Shown here in pieces: positions 27,880-36,209 of a DNA stretch of 64,000 nt (the stretch's first letter is position 1; each line of letters begins with the position of its first letter). Below the pieces are notes generated by a model. That model had not been told where the DNA came from. It did no database searches and worked only from the letters and a program-made list of their open reading frames with translations. A program made the position numbers and the translations under genes. Location: assembly GCF_000195575.1 (NCBI RefSeq), contig NC_015391.1, positions 612,501 to 676,500 of the forward strand, given 5' to 3'. The DNA is from Carnobacterium sp. 17-4 (GTDB lineage Bacteria > Bacillota > Bacilli > Lactobacillales > Carnobacteriaceae).

Positions 27880-29019
27880 ATGCCAAAAGAAAATCCGTTC
27901 ATCCAAATGCGCAGAGAATTACATTTAATTCCTGAAATTGGTTTAGAAGAATATGAAACTCATCGCTATTTAATGTCCAAAATCAAAGAATTGCCACAAG
28001 AGAACCTAGACATAAAAACATGGGAAACAGCCATTGTTGTTCGAGTCAAAGGAAGCATTGGTCAAAAAACGATTGGCTGGAGAACAGATATAGATGGTTT
28101 GCCAATAGTAGAAGAAACTGAGTTACCTTTTCAATCGATCCATCAGGGAAGAATGCATGCATGTGGACATGATGTGCACATGTCAATTGCCTTAGGATTA
28201 TTGACTCATTTTAGCACACACCAAACTATAGATGATCTAGTTTTTATTTTTCAACCAGCTGAAGAGAATGTGAGTGGAGCAAAAATCATTTACGATAGTG
28301 GGTTCTTAAATGATTATATGCCAGATGAAATTTACGCACTGCATGTAAAACCTGATTTACCAGTAGGAACTTTAGGAACAAAAGTAGGAACGTTATTTGC
28401 TGGAACGTGCGCGATCGATGTCGAATTTCGTGGCGTAGATGGGCATGCTGCATATCCACACGAATCCAATGACATGATAGTAGCGGCTAGTCAATTTATT
28501 AATCAAATCCAAACAATCGTCAGTCGTAGCGTTAATCCGATGGAGGGTGCAGTGATTACTTTAGGAACGATGCATGCTGGAACAGCTGGAAATATCATTA
28601 GCGGGTATGCAAGTCTTACTGGAACCATACGGACATTAACTCCCGAAATGAGCGACTTAACTCAAAAAAGAGTAAAAGAAATCGTTAAGGGGATTGAGCT
28701 GTCGTATAATTGTAAAATTTATTTAGATCTAGACCAAGCCGGATATTATCCCGTTATTAATAGTGAAACAGAAACACTCACATTTATTGATTATATGACA
28801 AAAAATCAAGATGTAAATTACACGAAAATTGAAACAGCGATGACTGGTGAAGACTTTGGTTATTATTTAGATAAAATTCCAGGAACAATGTTTTGGCTAG
28901 GTGTAGATAGCCCTTACGGTTTGCATCATCCAAAAATGATGCCAAAAGAAGAAGCCATTCCGTTTGCAATCGAACACGTAGGAGACTTTTTAGAAAAGAA
29001 AGCCAATCGACAATTATAA
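27880..29019 (+). CDS. ykuR: N-acetyldiaminopimelate deacetylase (M20 family)
   Basis: A 379-residue M20D metallohydrolase that removes the acetyl group from N-acetyl-LL-diaminopimelate. Motifs: RRELHLIPEIGLEE (about 8-21), GWRTDIDGLPI (metal/catalytic Asp, about 68-78), MHACGHDVHMS (about 92-102, metal ligands), PAEENVSGAK (catalytic Glu) and HHPKM near the C-terminus. The family also contains aminoacylases and hippurate hydrolases, but dapH directly upstream settles the likely role. The ATG at 27880 follows GAAGAGGG; a GTG six bases earlier would be too close to that site. Confidence 0.9.
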   Translation: MPKENPFIQMRRELHLIPEIGLEEYETHRYLMSKIKELPQENLDIKTWETAIVVRVKGSIGQKTIGWRTDIDGLPIVEETELPFQSIHQGRMHACGHDVHMSIALGLLTHFSTHQTIDDLVFIFQPAEENVSGAKIIYDSGFLNDYMPDEIYALHVKPDLPVGTLGTKVGTLFAGTCAIDVEFRGVDGHAAYPHESNDMIVAASQFINQIQTIVSRSVNPMEGAVITLGTMHAGTAGNIISGYASLTGTIRTLTPEMSDLTQKRVKEIVKGIELSYNCKIYLDLDQAGYYPVINSETETLTFIDYMTKNQDVNYTKIETAMTGEDFGYYLDKIPGTMFWLGVDSPYGLHHPKMMPKEEAIPFAIEHVGDFLEKKANRQL

Positions 29020-29022
29020 ACA

Positions 29023-29070
29023 AAAAAACTTCTCTTTAAAACCAGTAGTGGTTAAAAGAGAAGTTTTTTA
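29023..29070. terminator. Bidirectional terminator
   Basis: Stem AAAAAACTTCTCTTT / AAAGAGAAGTTTTTT with inner AACC/GGTT, shared by the dap genes and the convergent ltaA-like gene. Confidence 0.93.
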
Positions 29071-30216
29071 TTTAACAATCAGATAAAGGATACCCATTAA
29101 AATGAACAGTGAAGCACTAAATATAACCGTAACACTTGAATTAAAAGACGCAAGCAAACTCCCAATAATGGGTCCTAACATGGTTCCTACACCTTGGAAA
29201 GAGGAGATGATCCCCCAACTAACATTTTGATCTTCTTTAGTAATTTTTGTAGCCACAAAAGAATTCCAAGCCGGTAAAAAAAACGTATATGCAATCGCCA
29301 TGGACACTACTAGAATGAAAATGACCACAATAGAAGTATTAAAGGCTGTTGAAATCAGTGTAAATCCAAACCACATAAAGCCAGCAATAAATAGAAGCCG
29401 AGGACTAAAATAGTCAATCAATCTGCCAATAGGCATCATAAGGAGACCTGCTGTTAAACCAGCAATGATCAGTAGAAGAGTATACTGGTTGTAAGTAAGT
29501 TTTAAATGCTGTAATACAAAGGTTGGCAAAATAGGAATTAACATACCAAGGGAAATGCTTTGCATTAAAGTACCAGGTAATATGATGCGACTTTTTTTCA
29601 AAATTGAAAGAGTTTTTTTGAACATCTCTTTAAAGGGTTGCTTAGTATTTTCTAGTGCTTGATGGTCGCCTGACAAACGAAAACTAAAAAAAGCAAGTAC
29701 TACGAAGACTGGTAAAATCCAATAGGAGACAGACAAATTAATATTCATTAAGTAATTCATCACGATGACACCGCTGGCCATGCCTAACAACCAATAAAAA
29801 TAAATCAATCCCATATTTGTTCCTCGTGAACCTGAACTAGCCTTAGCCAAAAGTACGATCCAAATGGGGCATGCCCCAAAACCTAATAAAATTGAAGCAA
29901 GAATAATAACGAAACCGTTGAATTGAAATAATGGAACAACAATTAAAGAAAGAAATATTAAAATAAAAGAAACCGAGATAATTTTTTTAATACCAAAACG
30001 ATTCATCAAAAATCCTGCTTGGAAATTTGAAAAAGCATCGCTAATATAATGTAGACTGATAGCCAATCCCACTAAAGCAAGATTAAACTGAGTACCTACT
30101 GCAGCCTGAACGGGCAAATAACTAATAATAAAAGCAGCACGAACATATTCAACGAGCATTAATGAAATAAGTAAAAAAAAGAATTTTCTATCAATTTTTA
30201 ATCTCTTTTGAGTCAT
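29068..30216 (-). CDS. ltaA: MFS transporter, probable LtaA-type glycolipid flippase
   Basis: A 382-residue major-facilitator protein with about 12 transmembrane helices and a positively charged middle loop (KEMFKKTLSILKKSR). The gene overlaps the end of ugtP by 26 bp on the same strand. That arrangement matches Staphylococcus ypfP-ltaA, where LtaA moves the diglucosyl-diacylglycerol anchor of lipoteichoic acid across the membrane. Sequence alone would only support an MFS permease; the LtaA call rests on the neighbour. AAAAGGAG precedes the ATG. Confidence 0.78.
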   Translation of the reverse strand: MTQKRLKIDRKFFFLLISLMLVEYVRAAFIISYLPVQAAVGTQFNLALVGLAISLHYISDAFSNFQAGFLMNRFGIKKIISVSFILIFLSLIVVPLFQFNGFVIILASILLGFGACPIWIVLLAKASSGSRGTNMGLIYFYWLLGMASGVIVMNYLMNINLSVSYWILPVFVVLAFFSFRLSGDHQALENTKQPFKEMFKKTLSILKKSRIILPGTLMQSISLGMLIPILPTFVLQHLKLTYNQYTLLLIIAGLTAGLLMMPIGRLIDYFSPRLLFIAGFMWFGFTLISTAFNTSIVVIFILVVSMAIAYTFFLPAWNSFVATKITKEDQNVSWGIISSFQGVGTMLGPIIGSLLASFNSSVTVIFSASLFILMGILYLIVK

Positions 30217-31351
30217 GTCTTGGCTCCTTTTGGATATAAGGCTTTTCTATCAATGTTAAGACTTTATCAACTATAAGTGCAGATGAATTTGGATGGAAAT
30301 GTTTTTCCATTTGTTTGGATAAGCTTCTTGCTAAAAGAGGTTGTTTTAATAATGATAAAACTGCTGGAGCGATTTCCTCTTCAGATTTTGTTACAATAGC
30401 CATTCCTTCTTTTTCAAAAAAATTGGCATTATCTTTCTCTTGTCCAGGAACAGCAGGTGTTAAAATTAAAGGGATTTGGATTGCTAACGCTTCTGAAAGA
30501 GAAATTCCTCCTGCTTTCGTTACCATAATATCAGATTGAGTCATTAAATTAGCCATATTCGAAACATAACCAAGAATGGTTATATTCGTATCATTTTGGT
30601 ATTCATACATAAGTTCTTTAAAAAGCAATTGATTAGCACCGCAAACAACTGTAATATGCAAATTTTCTTTGATTTTTAATTCATCAAGGATGTGTGCTAA
30701 ATCTTTTAGCACACCATAGGCACCAGCAGAAATTAATAATTTTTTTGTTTCATTAGAAGAAAAATCTCTCTGAGAAGAATCAGGGGTATTTTGATAAAAT
30801 TCTTCTTTAATAGGAATTCCTGAAATAGTGATTTTATTTCCATTGATCCCTGTATCCATTAATTCTTTTTTTAGACTGTCGCATGCAACAAAAAAATAAT
30901 CTATTCCGTCTGAAATCCAGCGGGTATGCAGACAAAAGTCAGTTAAGACATTAATAAAAGGAATCCCAGGTTTTATACGTTGTTTATAAATAGGCAAAGC
31001 TTGCATCGGAAAAGTGTTAATGACTACATCAAAATCATTTTCTTTCATTAATTGGCTAATTCGCATGTATCCATATCGATCGATCATCCTATCGATTCTA
31101 AAATCAGTTAGTCTGTAATCAGATTTATAATAAAGGAAACCATAAATATTTTGTCCTTTAGAAAAACTTTTAATATACAACTTTCTAGTAACGTTAGTCA
31201 AAATCGGATGGGCTTCATAAAACAAATCAGATGTGACGATATTTGTGATACCACGTTTGTTTAATTCCGTTATTAGTGAGCGGGTCACTTCTAGATGACC
31301 GTTTCCATAACTGCCAGTTAAAATCAATATCTTCGGCGGTGCTGTTACCAT
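30191..31351 (-). CDS. ugtP: Processive diacylglycerol glucosyltransferase (UgtP/YpfP-type, GT28)
   Basis: A 386-residue cytoplasmic, membrane-associated glycosyltransferase expected to add glucose from UDP-glucose to diacylglycerol, making the glycolipid anchor of lipoteichoic acid. N-terminal GSYGNGH (about residues 13-19) and the MGDG-synthase-like acceptor region (INTFPMQALPIY, FINVLTDFCLHTRWI) are followed by the nucleotide-sugar domain: SAGAYGVLKDL, VTKAGGISLSEALA and PGQEKDNANFF. Length is typical. AAAGGAGGC precedes the ATG. It is the first gene of the pair with ltaA. Confidence 0.87.
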   Translation of the reverse strand: MVTAPPKILILTGSYGNGHLEVTRSLITELNKRGITNIVTSDLFYEAHPILTNVTRKLYIKSFSKGQNIYGFLYYKSDYRLTDFRIDRMIDRYGYMRISQLMKENDFDVVINTFPMQALPIYKQRIKPGIPFINVLTDFCLHTRWISDGIDYFFVACDSLKKELMDTGINGNKITISGIPIKEEFYQNTPDSSQRDFSSNETKKLLISAGAYGVLKDLAHILDELKIKENLHITVVCGANQLLFKELMYEYQNDTNITILGYVSNMANLMTQSDIMVTKAGGISLSEALAIQIPLILTPAVPGQEKDNANFFEKEGMAIVTKSEEEIAPAVLSLLKQPLLARSLSKQMEKHFHPNSSALIVDKVLTLIEKPYIQKEPRHDSKEIKN

Positions 31352-31381
31352 AGTGAGCCTCCTTTAGTTATTTTGAAATAG

Positions 31382-32299
31382 CTATTGTATAACATTAAGC
31401 GGGTTAACAGGGATTTCGATTCCATTTTTCGTCAAGGCGGTAACATACGCTTGAGAAAAAGCATTTTGGATTTCAAACTCATGTCCATGTAAAGCGAATA
31501 TCACAATTCGTATCCCGTAGTGACCATTTCCTAAGTTAATTAAACCTAAATTATTTGGAGGTTCAGTAATATCCGGATACTGTGGCACAAGAATATCATT
31601 TACCTCTGCTATTATCGTATTAACTTTATCTATATCGGTATCCGGTGTAAGCCGCACATCAATTTGAGCACGCATATCTTCGCGCGATTTATTGCTTACA
31701 ATCGTGATGTAACGATTAGGTACGAAATTCATAGTACCATCAAAGCTTTTGACCTTAGTTGTTTTTAAGTTTACATCAACCACTGTACCAGAAACGGTTT
31801 CTAAGTCTACAACATCGCCAACATCAATTTGCTTCTCCAATAGAAGGAAAAAGCCGTTTACAATATCGCTGACGAAACCTTGTGCTCCAAGAGACAACGC
31901 TAACCCAATGACCCCAGCTCCTGCTAATAGCGTACCAACAGGAATACCAATAGCTGAAAGAATGGCGTAGAATAAAAAAAAGCCTACAAAAGATTGAAAT
32001 AAATTTTTTGTCAAATTATAGAGTGTGTTTAAACGATTTGTTGAAATATCTTTTTTCTTACGGTAGTTTTCAAAAGTTCGTTCAATGAAAAAATTTCCAA
32101 TTATTTTTACAAGGTAAAAGAAAATTGTGAAAAAGACAATTTGAATGACACTCGCTGTCACCATAGAAATGATTTTGGCCCAATCGATTGAGCTCCAAAA
32201 ATCCGAGAAAATATTGGTTTGTTCTGTAATAGAATCAACTACGTCAACTGCAATTGAGCTGTCTAGCTGATTACTACTATCCATAATACTGCTGTCCAT
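31382..32299 (-). CDS. Small-conductance mechanosensitive channel (MscS family)
   Basis: A 305-residue MscS-like channel. After a polar N-terminus there are helices at about 43-70 and 100-123 and the pore-lining TM3, rich in Gly/Ala (LLAGAGVIGLALSLGAQGFVSD, in pieces, about 125-146). Then come the beta domain (QIDVGDVVDLETVSGTVVDVN, NRYITIVSNKSRED) and the C-terminal alpha/beta cage. It opens on membrane tension to release osmolytes. AAAGGAG precedes the ATG. It lies 30 bp upstream of ugtP on the same strand, so co-transcription is possible. Confidence 0.9.
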   Translation of the reverse strand: MDSSIMDSSNQLDSSIAVDVVDSITEQTNIFSDFWSSIDWAKIISMVTASVIQIVFFTIFFYLVKIIGNFFIERTFENYRKKKDISTNRLNTLYNLTKNLFQSFVGFFLFYAILSAIGIPVGTLLAGAGVIGLALSLGAQGFVSDIVNGFFLLLEKQIDVGDVVDLETVSGTVVDVNLKTTKVKSFDGTMNFVPNRYITIVSNKSREDMRAQIDVRLTPDTDIDKVNTIIAEVNDILVPQYPDITEPPNNLGLINLGNGHYGIRIVIFALHGHEFEIQNAFSQAYVTALTKNGIEIPVNPLNVIQ

Positions 32300-32640
32300 A
32301 AACTAAATACTCCTTTAAGTAAACAAATTTCTGTTAAATGCTTCTTACCTATAGTAACAAATAAAAAGATAAAATTATAGTTACATATCTATTAAGAAAA
32401 TTCTAAATTTTTTTAATGACTTTTAAAACTAAAAATTAATCAGAAGACAAAAAAATAAAAGTATTCGGTTTCATATTATTTGATGTAAAAAATAAATAGT
32501 GGTATTCTATACTTGTGTAAGATATTTTGTTTAAAGATGAAAAATTTGTTGATAAACTAGCTCCTTTCAATTGAATTAGTTTGTAAAATGAGTCTATTTT
32601 ATCTAAAAAATAAGAAAATAAAAGGAAGTGAGGAGTTCAT
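32300..32640. promoter_or_regulatory. Divergent intergenic region mscS / ytxG
   Basis: A 341-bp, very AT-rich region without a gene. A likely -10 for the rightward operon is TATACT near 32508-32513. A dyad AACTA-n17-TAGTT lies near 32557-32584, and AGGAAGTGAGG precedes the ytxG-like start. Nothing else was recognised. Confidence 0.4.
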
Positions 32641-33075
32641 ATGACAGGTGGAGAAATTGCAGCTCTGATAGCTGCTGTAGCTTTTGCAGCATTAGTCGTG
32701 TTTCTAATTATCGTATTGTTAAAAATTTCTAAGGTAATTGGAGAAGTCCAAAAAACGGTTAATGAAGCGAATAAAACCATAGGAGTTCTTACAAAAGATG
32801 CGGATAGTCTTCTGATTGAAGTTGAGGGATTACTAAACAAATCCAATACTACGTTAGATGATGTCAATGGAAAGTTAAGTAAAACAGATCCATTGTTCAG
32901 AGCTATTGGTGATTTAGGAACGACTGTTTCAAGTTTAAATGATTCTACTCGTAACTTAACTACCCATGTTGCAGGAGCTACAAAGAAAACAGCTCAAACG
33001 GGCATGGTAACTAAAGTCGGTAAAACGGCAGTAAATATGAATAAAAAACGTAAAGATAAAAAGGTAAATGAATAA
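32641..33075 (+). CDS. ytxG: DUF948 protein (YtxG-like)
   Basis: A 144-residue protein with one N-terminal membrane helix (about residues 5-27, ALIAAVAFAALVVFLIIVLL) and a long helical region with heptad-like spacing (KTVNEANKTIGVL..DVNGKL). A Thr/Lys-rich basic tail ends it. It matches the DUF948 pattern; in Bacillus the YtxG-YtxH-YtxJ genes belong to the general stress regulon. The cell role is unknown. AGGAAGTGAGG precedes the ATG. A YtxH gene follows 53 bp later, which supports the assignment. Confidence 0.8.
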   Translation: MTGGEIAALIAAVAFAALVVFLIIVLLKISKVIGEVQKTVNEANKTIGVLTKDADSLLIEVEGLLNKSNTTLDDVNGKLSKTDPLFRAIGDLGTTVSSLNDSTRNLTTHVAGATKKTAQTGMVTKVGKTAVNMNKKRKDKKVNE

Positions 33076-33128
33076 GCACTAAATAAAGTGAAAAATTATA
33101 GTGAATAGAGAAAAGGAGAGAAGTATAT

Positions 33129-33767
33129 ATGACTAAAAAAGGTGGATTTCTTTTAGGGGCAATTGTAGGAGCTGCAACTGCAGGAATTACAGCTCTATTG
33201 TATGCCCCAAAATCAGGTAAAGAGTTACGTGAAGATTTAAATCAACAAAAGACTAATGCTAAAGGATCAGCAAAAGAATATGTTGATATCGCAAAAGAAA
33301 AAGGCAAAGAAATGAAAACTGTTGCGAAAGATGCTTCTGAAGACATTAAAATCAGCTTGAAAGAGTCAGCTTCTCAAATGAAAGACCAATTAACTCGTGC
33401 TTCAAAAGATGTAGGTGATGGCCTAAGTGATCTTAAAGATTCTGCAACAGATGTAGCACAAGAGGCTAAAGCTACTGCTACTGAAACAGCAGAAGAAGTA
33501 AAATCAAAAGCAAAAGATACAACAGAAGAAGTTAAATCATCTGCAAAAGATGGTAAAGAAGAAGCAACAGATGTTTCAACTAATCTAAAATATGATAGCG
33601 ATTCTTTGAAAGAAGAAGTTGAAAGAAACACGATGGACTATGCTTATGATCAAGAAAAAGCTGAAGAAGGTCCTGACTATTCAACATCAAACATTAGTAC
33701 AGAACAGACTAAAGAAAATGGAAAAAAAGATGAGCACAAAACAACAAATACAAATGTGGGCATCTAA
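33129..33767 (+). CDS. ytxH: YtxH-domain protein
   Basis: A 212-residue protein. The YtxH domain is at the N-terminus: a glycine-rich membrane helix followed by a YAPKSGKELRED motif (about residues 6-37). Residues ~40-155 form a long, highly charged helix with repeats based on K-A-K/S-A-K-D and E-E-V-K-S (LEA-like, strongly hydrophilic). The C-terminal ~50 residues are acidic and polar. Such proteins accompany stress responses; no enzyme activity is indicated. AAAGGAGAG precedes the ATG. It is operonic with the DUF948 gene and ends at a terminator. Confidence 0.82.
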   Translation: MTKKGGFLLGAIVGAATAGITALLYAPKSGKELREDLNQQKTNAKGSAKEYVDIAKEKGKEMKTVAKDASEDIKISLKESASQMKDQLTRASKDVGDGLSDLKDSATDVAQEAKATATETAEEVKSKAKDTTEEVKSSAKDGKEEATDVSTNLKYDSDSLKEEVERNTMDYAYDQEKAEEGPDYSTSNISTEQTKENGKKDEHKTTNTNVGI

Positions 33768-33779
33768 TTCTATTCAGTA

Positions 33780-33813
33780 AAAGCAGTGAAGCGATAAGCT
33801 TCACTGCTTTTTT
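33780..33813. terminator. Terminator after ytxH
   Basis: Perfect 12-bp stem AAGCAGTGAAGC / GCTTCACTGCTT with loop GATAA and T-run. Confidence 0.92.
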
Positions 33814-33849
33814 GTTTACTTTTTTAGTGTTGATAGGTTAGGGAAGGTG

Positions 33850-34944
33850 CTAAATAGAAGTGTAATTTTTTGGAGTATGAGTAAACACTTCGCAACCTTT
33901 TTTTGTAACCACTACACAATCTTCAATGCGGACTCCAGCTATACCAGGTACATAAATACCGGGTTCTATTGAGAAACACATACCTTCTTGAATCACAAAA
34001 TCACTATCTTGCATGATAGAAGGAAACTCATGAACAGAACTTCCTAACCCATGGCCTAAGCGATGAGTGAAATATGGTCCATAACCGGCATCTGTAATGA
34101 TATTCCGGGCAACTTTATCCAATTCTCCAGCCGTTATGCCAGGTTTTATTGCATTTAAAGCAGCGTTACAAGCCTGTAAAACAATAGCGTAAATTTCTTT
34201 TGCTTGTTTTGAGGGTTCTCCAAAAGCGATAGTTCGCGTAACATCGCTCGTGTATCCGTTGTATACAACGCCTAAATCAAATAAAACAAACTCATTTAAT
34301 TGGACTTGTCTTTTACCAGGAACACCATGCGGACTAGCTGCGTTATCTCCAGTCAAGACCATTGTCTCAAAACTCATTTCTTTAATGCCTTCTTTTTTTA
34401 AACGGTATTCAATTTCTGCAACAATTTCTTCTTCAGATATACCTTCTTTTATTGCATTGAAACCAATTTCTAAAGCTCGGTCAGCCCATTTACCGGCTTC
34501 CATCATTTTTTCAATTTCATCAGGAGTTTTGATTAACTTCATTGTTTGTATTTTTGGTGTAATATCTAAAAAAGAAGCAGTTTGAAAAAATGATTGTAGC
34601 TTTTCAAAGCGTCCGACTGTTAAAAAGTCTTTTTCAATAGCTATTTTGCTAAGGTTGCTGCTGTGAGAACGCAAGTGTTCAGCGATAAGTGTCCATGGAT
34701 CCTCATTGTCTAAATAACCATAAACATCATGTGTCCAGTCACTATTTATAGCATCCTCTTTTTCAAGTTCGGGTGTGAAAAGGAAAGGTTCACCCTTAGC
34801 AAAAACTGCCAAAGCTAAGATGCGCTCATGTGGTTCACTTTCGTATCCGCTTAAATAAGTTATTGTATTAGGATCATTAATAAAAGCACCATCTATGTTT
34901 TGTTCGGCTAACCATAGTTGTAACGCATTAAGTTGTTTGTTCAT
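33850..34944 (-). CDS. pepQ: Xaa-Pro dipeptidase
   Basis: A 364-residue M24B metallopeptidase that cleaves X-Pro dipeptides. After the N-terminal creatinase-like domain (residues 1-~130), the pita-bread domain carries the five metal ligands: FDLGVVYNGYTSDVTRT (two Asp, about 223-239), HRLGHGLGSSVHEFP (His), SIEPGIYVPG (Glu) and GVRIEDCVVV (Glu). It lies divergent to ccpA, the arrangement found in many lactic acid bacteria, and may share control with it through the cre-like site in between. GTGAGGATAA precedes the ATG. Confidence 0.94.
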   Translation of the reverse strand: MNKQLNALQLWLAEQNIDGAFINDPNTITYLSGYESEPHERILALAVFAKGEPFLFTPELEKEDAINSDWTHDVYGYLDNEDPWTLIAEHLRSHSSNLSKIAIEKDFLTVGRFEKLQSFFQTASFLDITPKIQTMKLIKTPDEIEKMMEAGKWADRALEIGFNAIKEGISEEEIVAEIEYRLKKEGIKEMSFETMVLTGDNAASPHGVPGKRQVQLNEFVLFDLGVVYNGYTSDVTRTIAFGEPSKQAKEIYAIVLQACNAALNAIKPGITAGELDKVARNIITDAGYGPYFTHRLGHGLGSSVHEFPSIMQDSDFVIQEGMCFSIEPGIYVPGIAGVRIEDCVVVTKKGCEVFTHTPKNYTSI

Positions 34945-35057
34945 ATTTTTATCCTCACTTTCAACTATCTGAATGGTTATAATTGTAGCACTATTGATCT
35001 TAATTTTCTTAAAAAATAGAAAATCAGTTAAATTTAATTAATGAAAGAAAAAATGAA

Positions 35058-35071
35058 ATTTTCATGAAAAT
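35058..35071. repeat. Perfect 14-bp palindrome in the pepQ-ccpA promoter region
   Basis: ATTTTCATGAAAAT reads the same on both strands and ends 4 bp before the cre-like site. It could be a second operator. Confidence 0.45.
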
Positions 35072-35075
35072 GGAA

Positions 35076-35089
35076 TTGAAACGCTTGCA
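35076..35089. promoter_or_regulatory. cre-like CcpA operator
   Basis: TTGAAACGCTTGCA differs from the catabolite-responsive element consensus TGNAANCGNTNNCA only at the second base. Its place between pepQ and ccpA suggests CcpA autoregulation, as described in several Firmicutes. Confidence 0.6.
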
Positions 35090-35162
35090 TTAGTTCTGTA
35101 TGTTTGCTAAATTGGTAGTATGTAAAAAGTAAGCGAATCTAACTATTCGAAGGAGATTGATT

Positions 35163-36173
35163 ATGGAAAAACAAACCATCACTATTTATGATGTTGCAAG
35201 AGAAGCAAATGTCTCTATGGCAACTGTTTCACGTGTTGTAAACGGCAACCCAAATGTAAAGCCAACTACTCGAAAAAAAGTATTAGAAGTTATTGATCGT
35301 CTAGACTACCGTCCAAATGCTGTTGCACGTGGATTGGCAAGTAAAAAGACAACGACTGTAGGGGTAATTATTCCCGATGTTACGAATTTATACTTTTCTT
35401 CTTTAGCTAGAGGAATTGACGACATAGCAACGATGTATAAATACAATATTATCTTAGCAAATTCTGATCAAAATGATATAAAAGAAGTTCAAGTATTAAA
35501 CACACTTTTAGCTAAACAAGTGGATGGAATTATTTATATGGGACATAAAATTTCTGATGAATTAAGAGCAGAATTTTCACGTTCGAAAACACCTGTAGTT
35601 TTGGCAGGAACAGTAGATCCTGATGAGCAAATGGGTAGCGTAAATATTGATTATGAAGCTGCAACAGAACAAACAATTGACCAATTGATTGCTAGCGGAC
35701 ACGAGCGTATTGCTTTTGTATCGGGATCAATAACACAAGAACCAATAAATGGGGTTTATCGCTTAAAAGGGTATAAAACAGCGTTAGAAAATGCTGGTAT
35801 TGCTTATGATGAAAGTCTGATTTTTGAAACAGCCTACACATTTACGGCTGGAGAAGAAGTATACAGTAAGTTAGCTGAAGCAGGAGCTACCGCAGTATTT
35901 GCTGGTGATGACGAAATTGCTGTAGGGATTATGAATGGAGCTCTAGATCACTCTGTTAAGATACCAGAAGAATTCGAAGTAGTTACTGCAAACAATTCTA
36001 AATTATCTGAAATGGTAAGACCGAAATTGAGCACGATTACTCAACCATTATATGATATTGGTGCTGTAGCTATGCGTTTATTAACTAAGTTGATGAACAA
36101 AGAAGATGTAGATGAAAAAACAATTATTTTACCACATCATATTGCAAATAGAGGGACAACTAAAGAGGAATAA
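35163..36173 (+). CDS. ccpA: Catabolite control protein A
   Basis: A 336-residue LacI/GalR-family regulator of carbon catabolite repression; it binds cre sites together with HPr-Ser-P. The N-terminal HTH and hinge are textbook ([22 protein letters not shown], in pieces; hinge helix [13 protein letters not shown], about residues 47-59). The effector domain starts at [18 protein letters not shown]. The C-terminal segment ([22 protein letters not shown]) is typical of CcpA. The ATG follows GAAGGAG with 7-bp spacing. Upstream lie a cre-like site and a palindrome; downstream lies a bidirectional terminator. Confidence 0.96.
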   Translation: MEKQTITIYDVAREANVSMATVSRVVNGNPNVKPTTRKKVLEVIDRLDYRPNAVARGLASKKTTTVGVIIPDVTNLYFSSLARGIDDIATMYKYNIILANSDQNDIKEVQVLNTLLAKQVDGIIYMGHKISDELRAEFSRSKTPVVLAGTVDPDEQMGSVNIDYEAATEQTIDQLIASGHERIAFVSGSITQEPINGVYRLKGYKTALENAGIAYDESLIFETAYTFTAGEEVYSKLAEAGATAVFAGDDEIAVGIMNGALDHSVKIPEEFEVVTANNSKLSEMVRPKLSTITQPLYDIGAVAMRLLTKLMNKEDVDEKTIILPHHIANRGTTKEE

Positions 36174-36209
36174 AAAAAAGGCATCGGTTTAGTACCGATG
36201 CCTTTTTTT
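36172..36209. terminator. Bidirectional terminator between ccpA and the PBP gene
   Basis: Stem AAGGCATCGG / CCGATGCCTT (with the flanking runs extending it), separating convergent genes. Confidence 0.93.
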
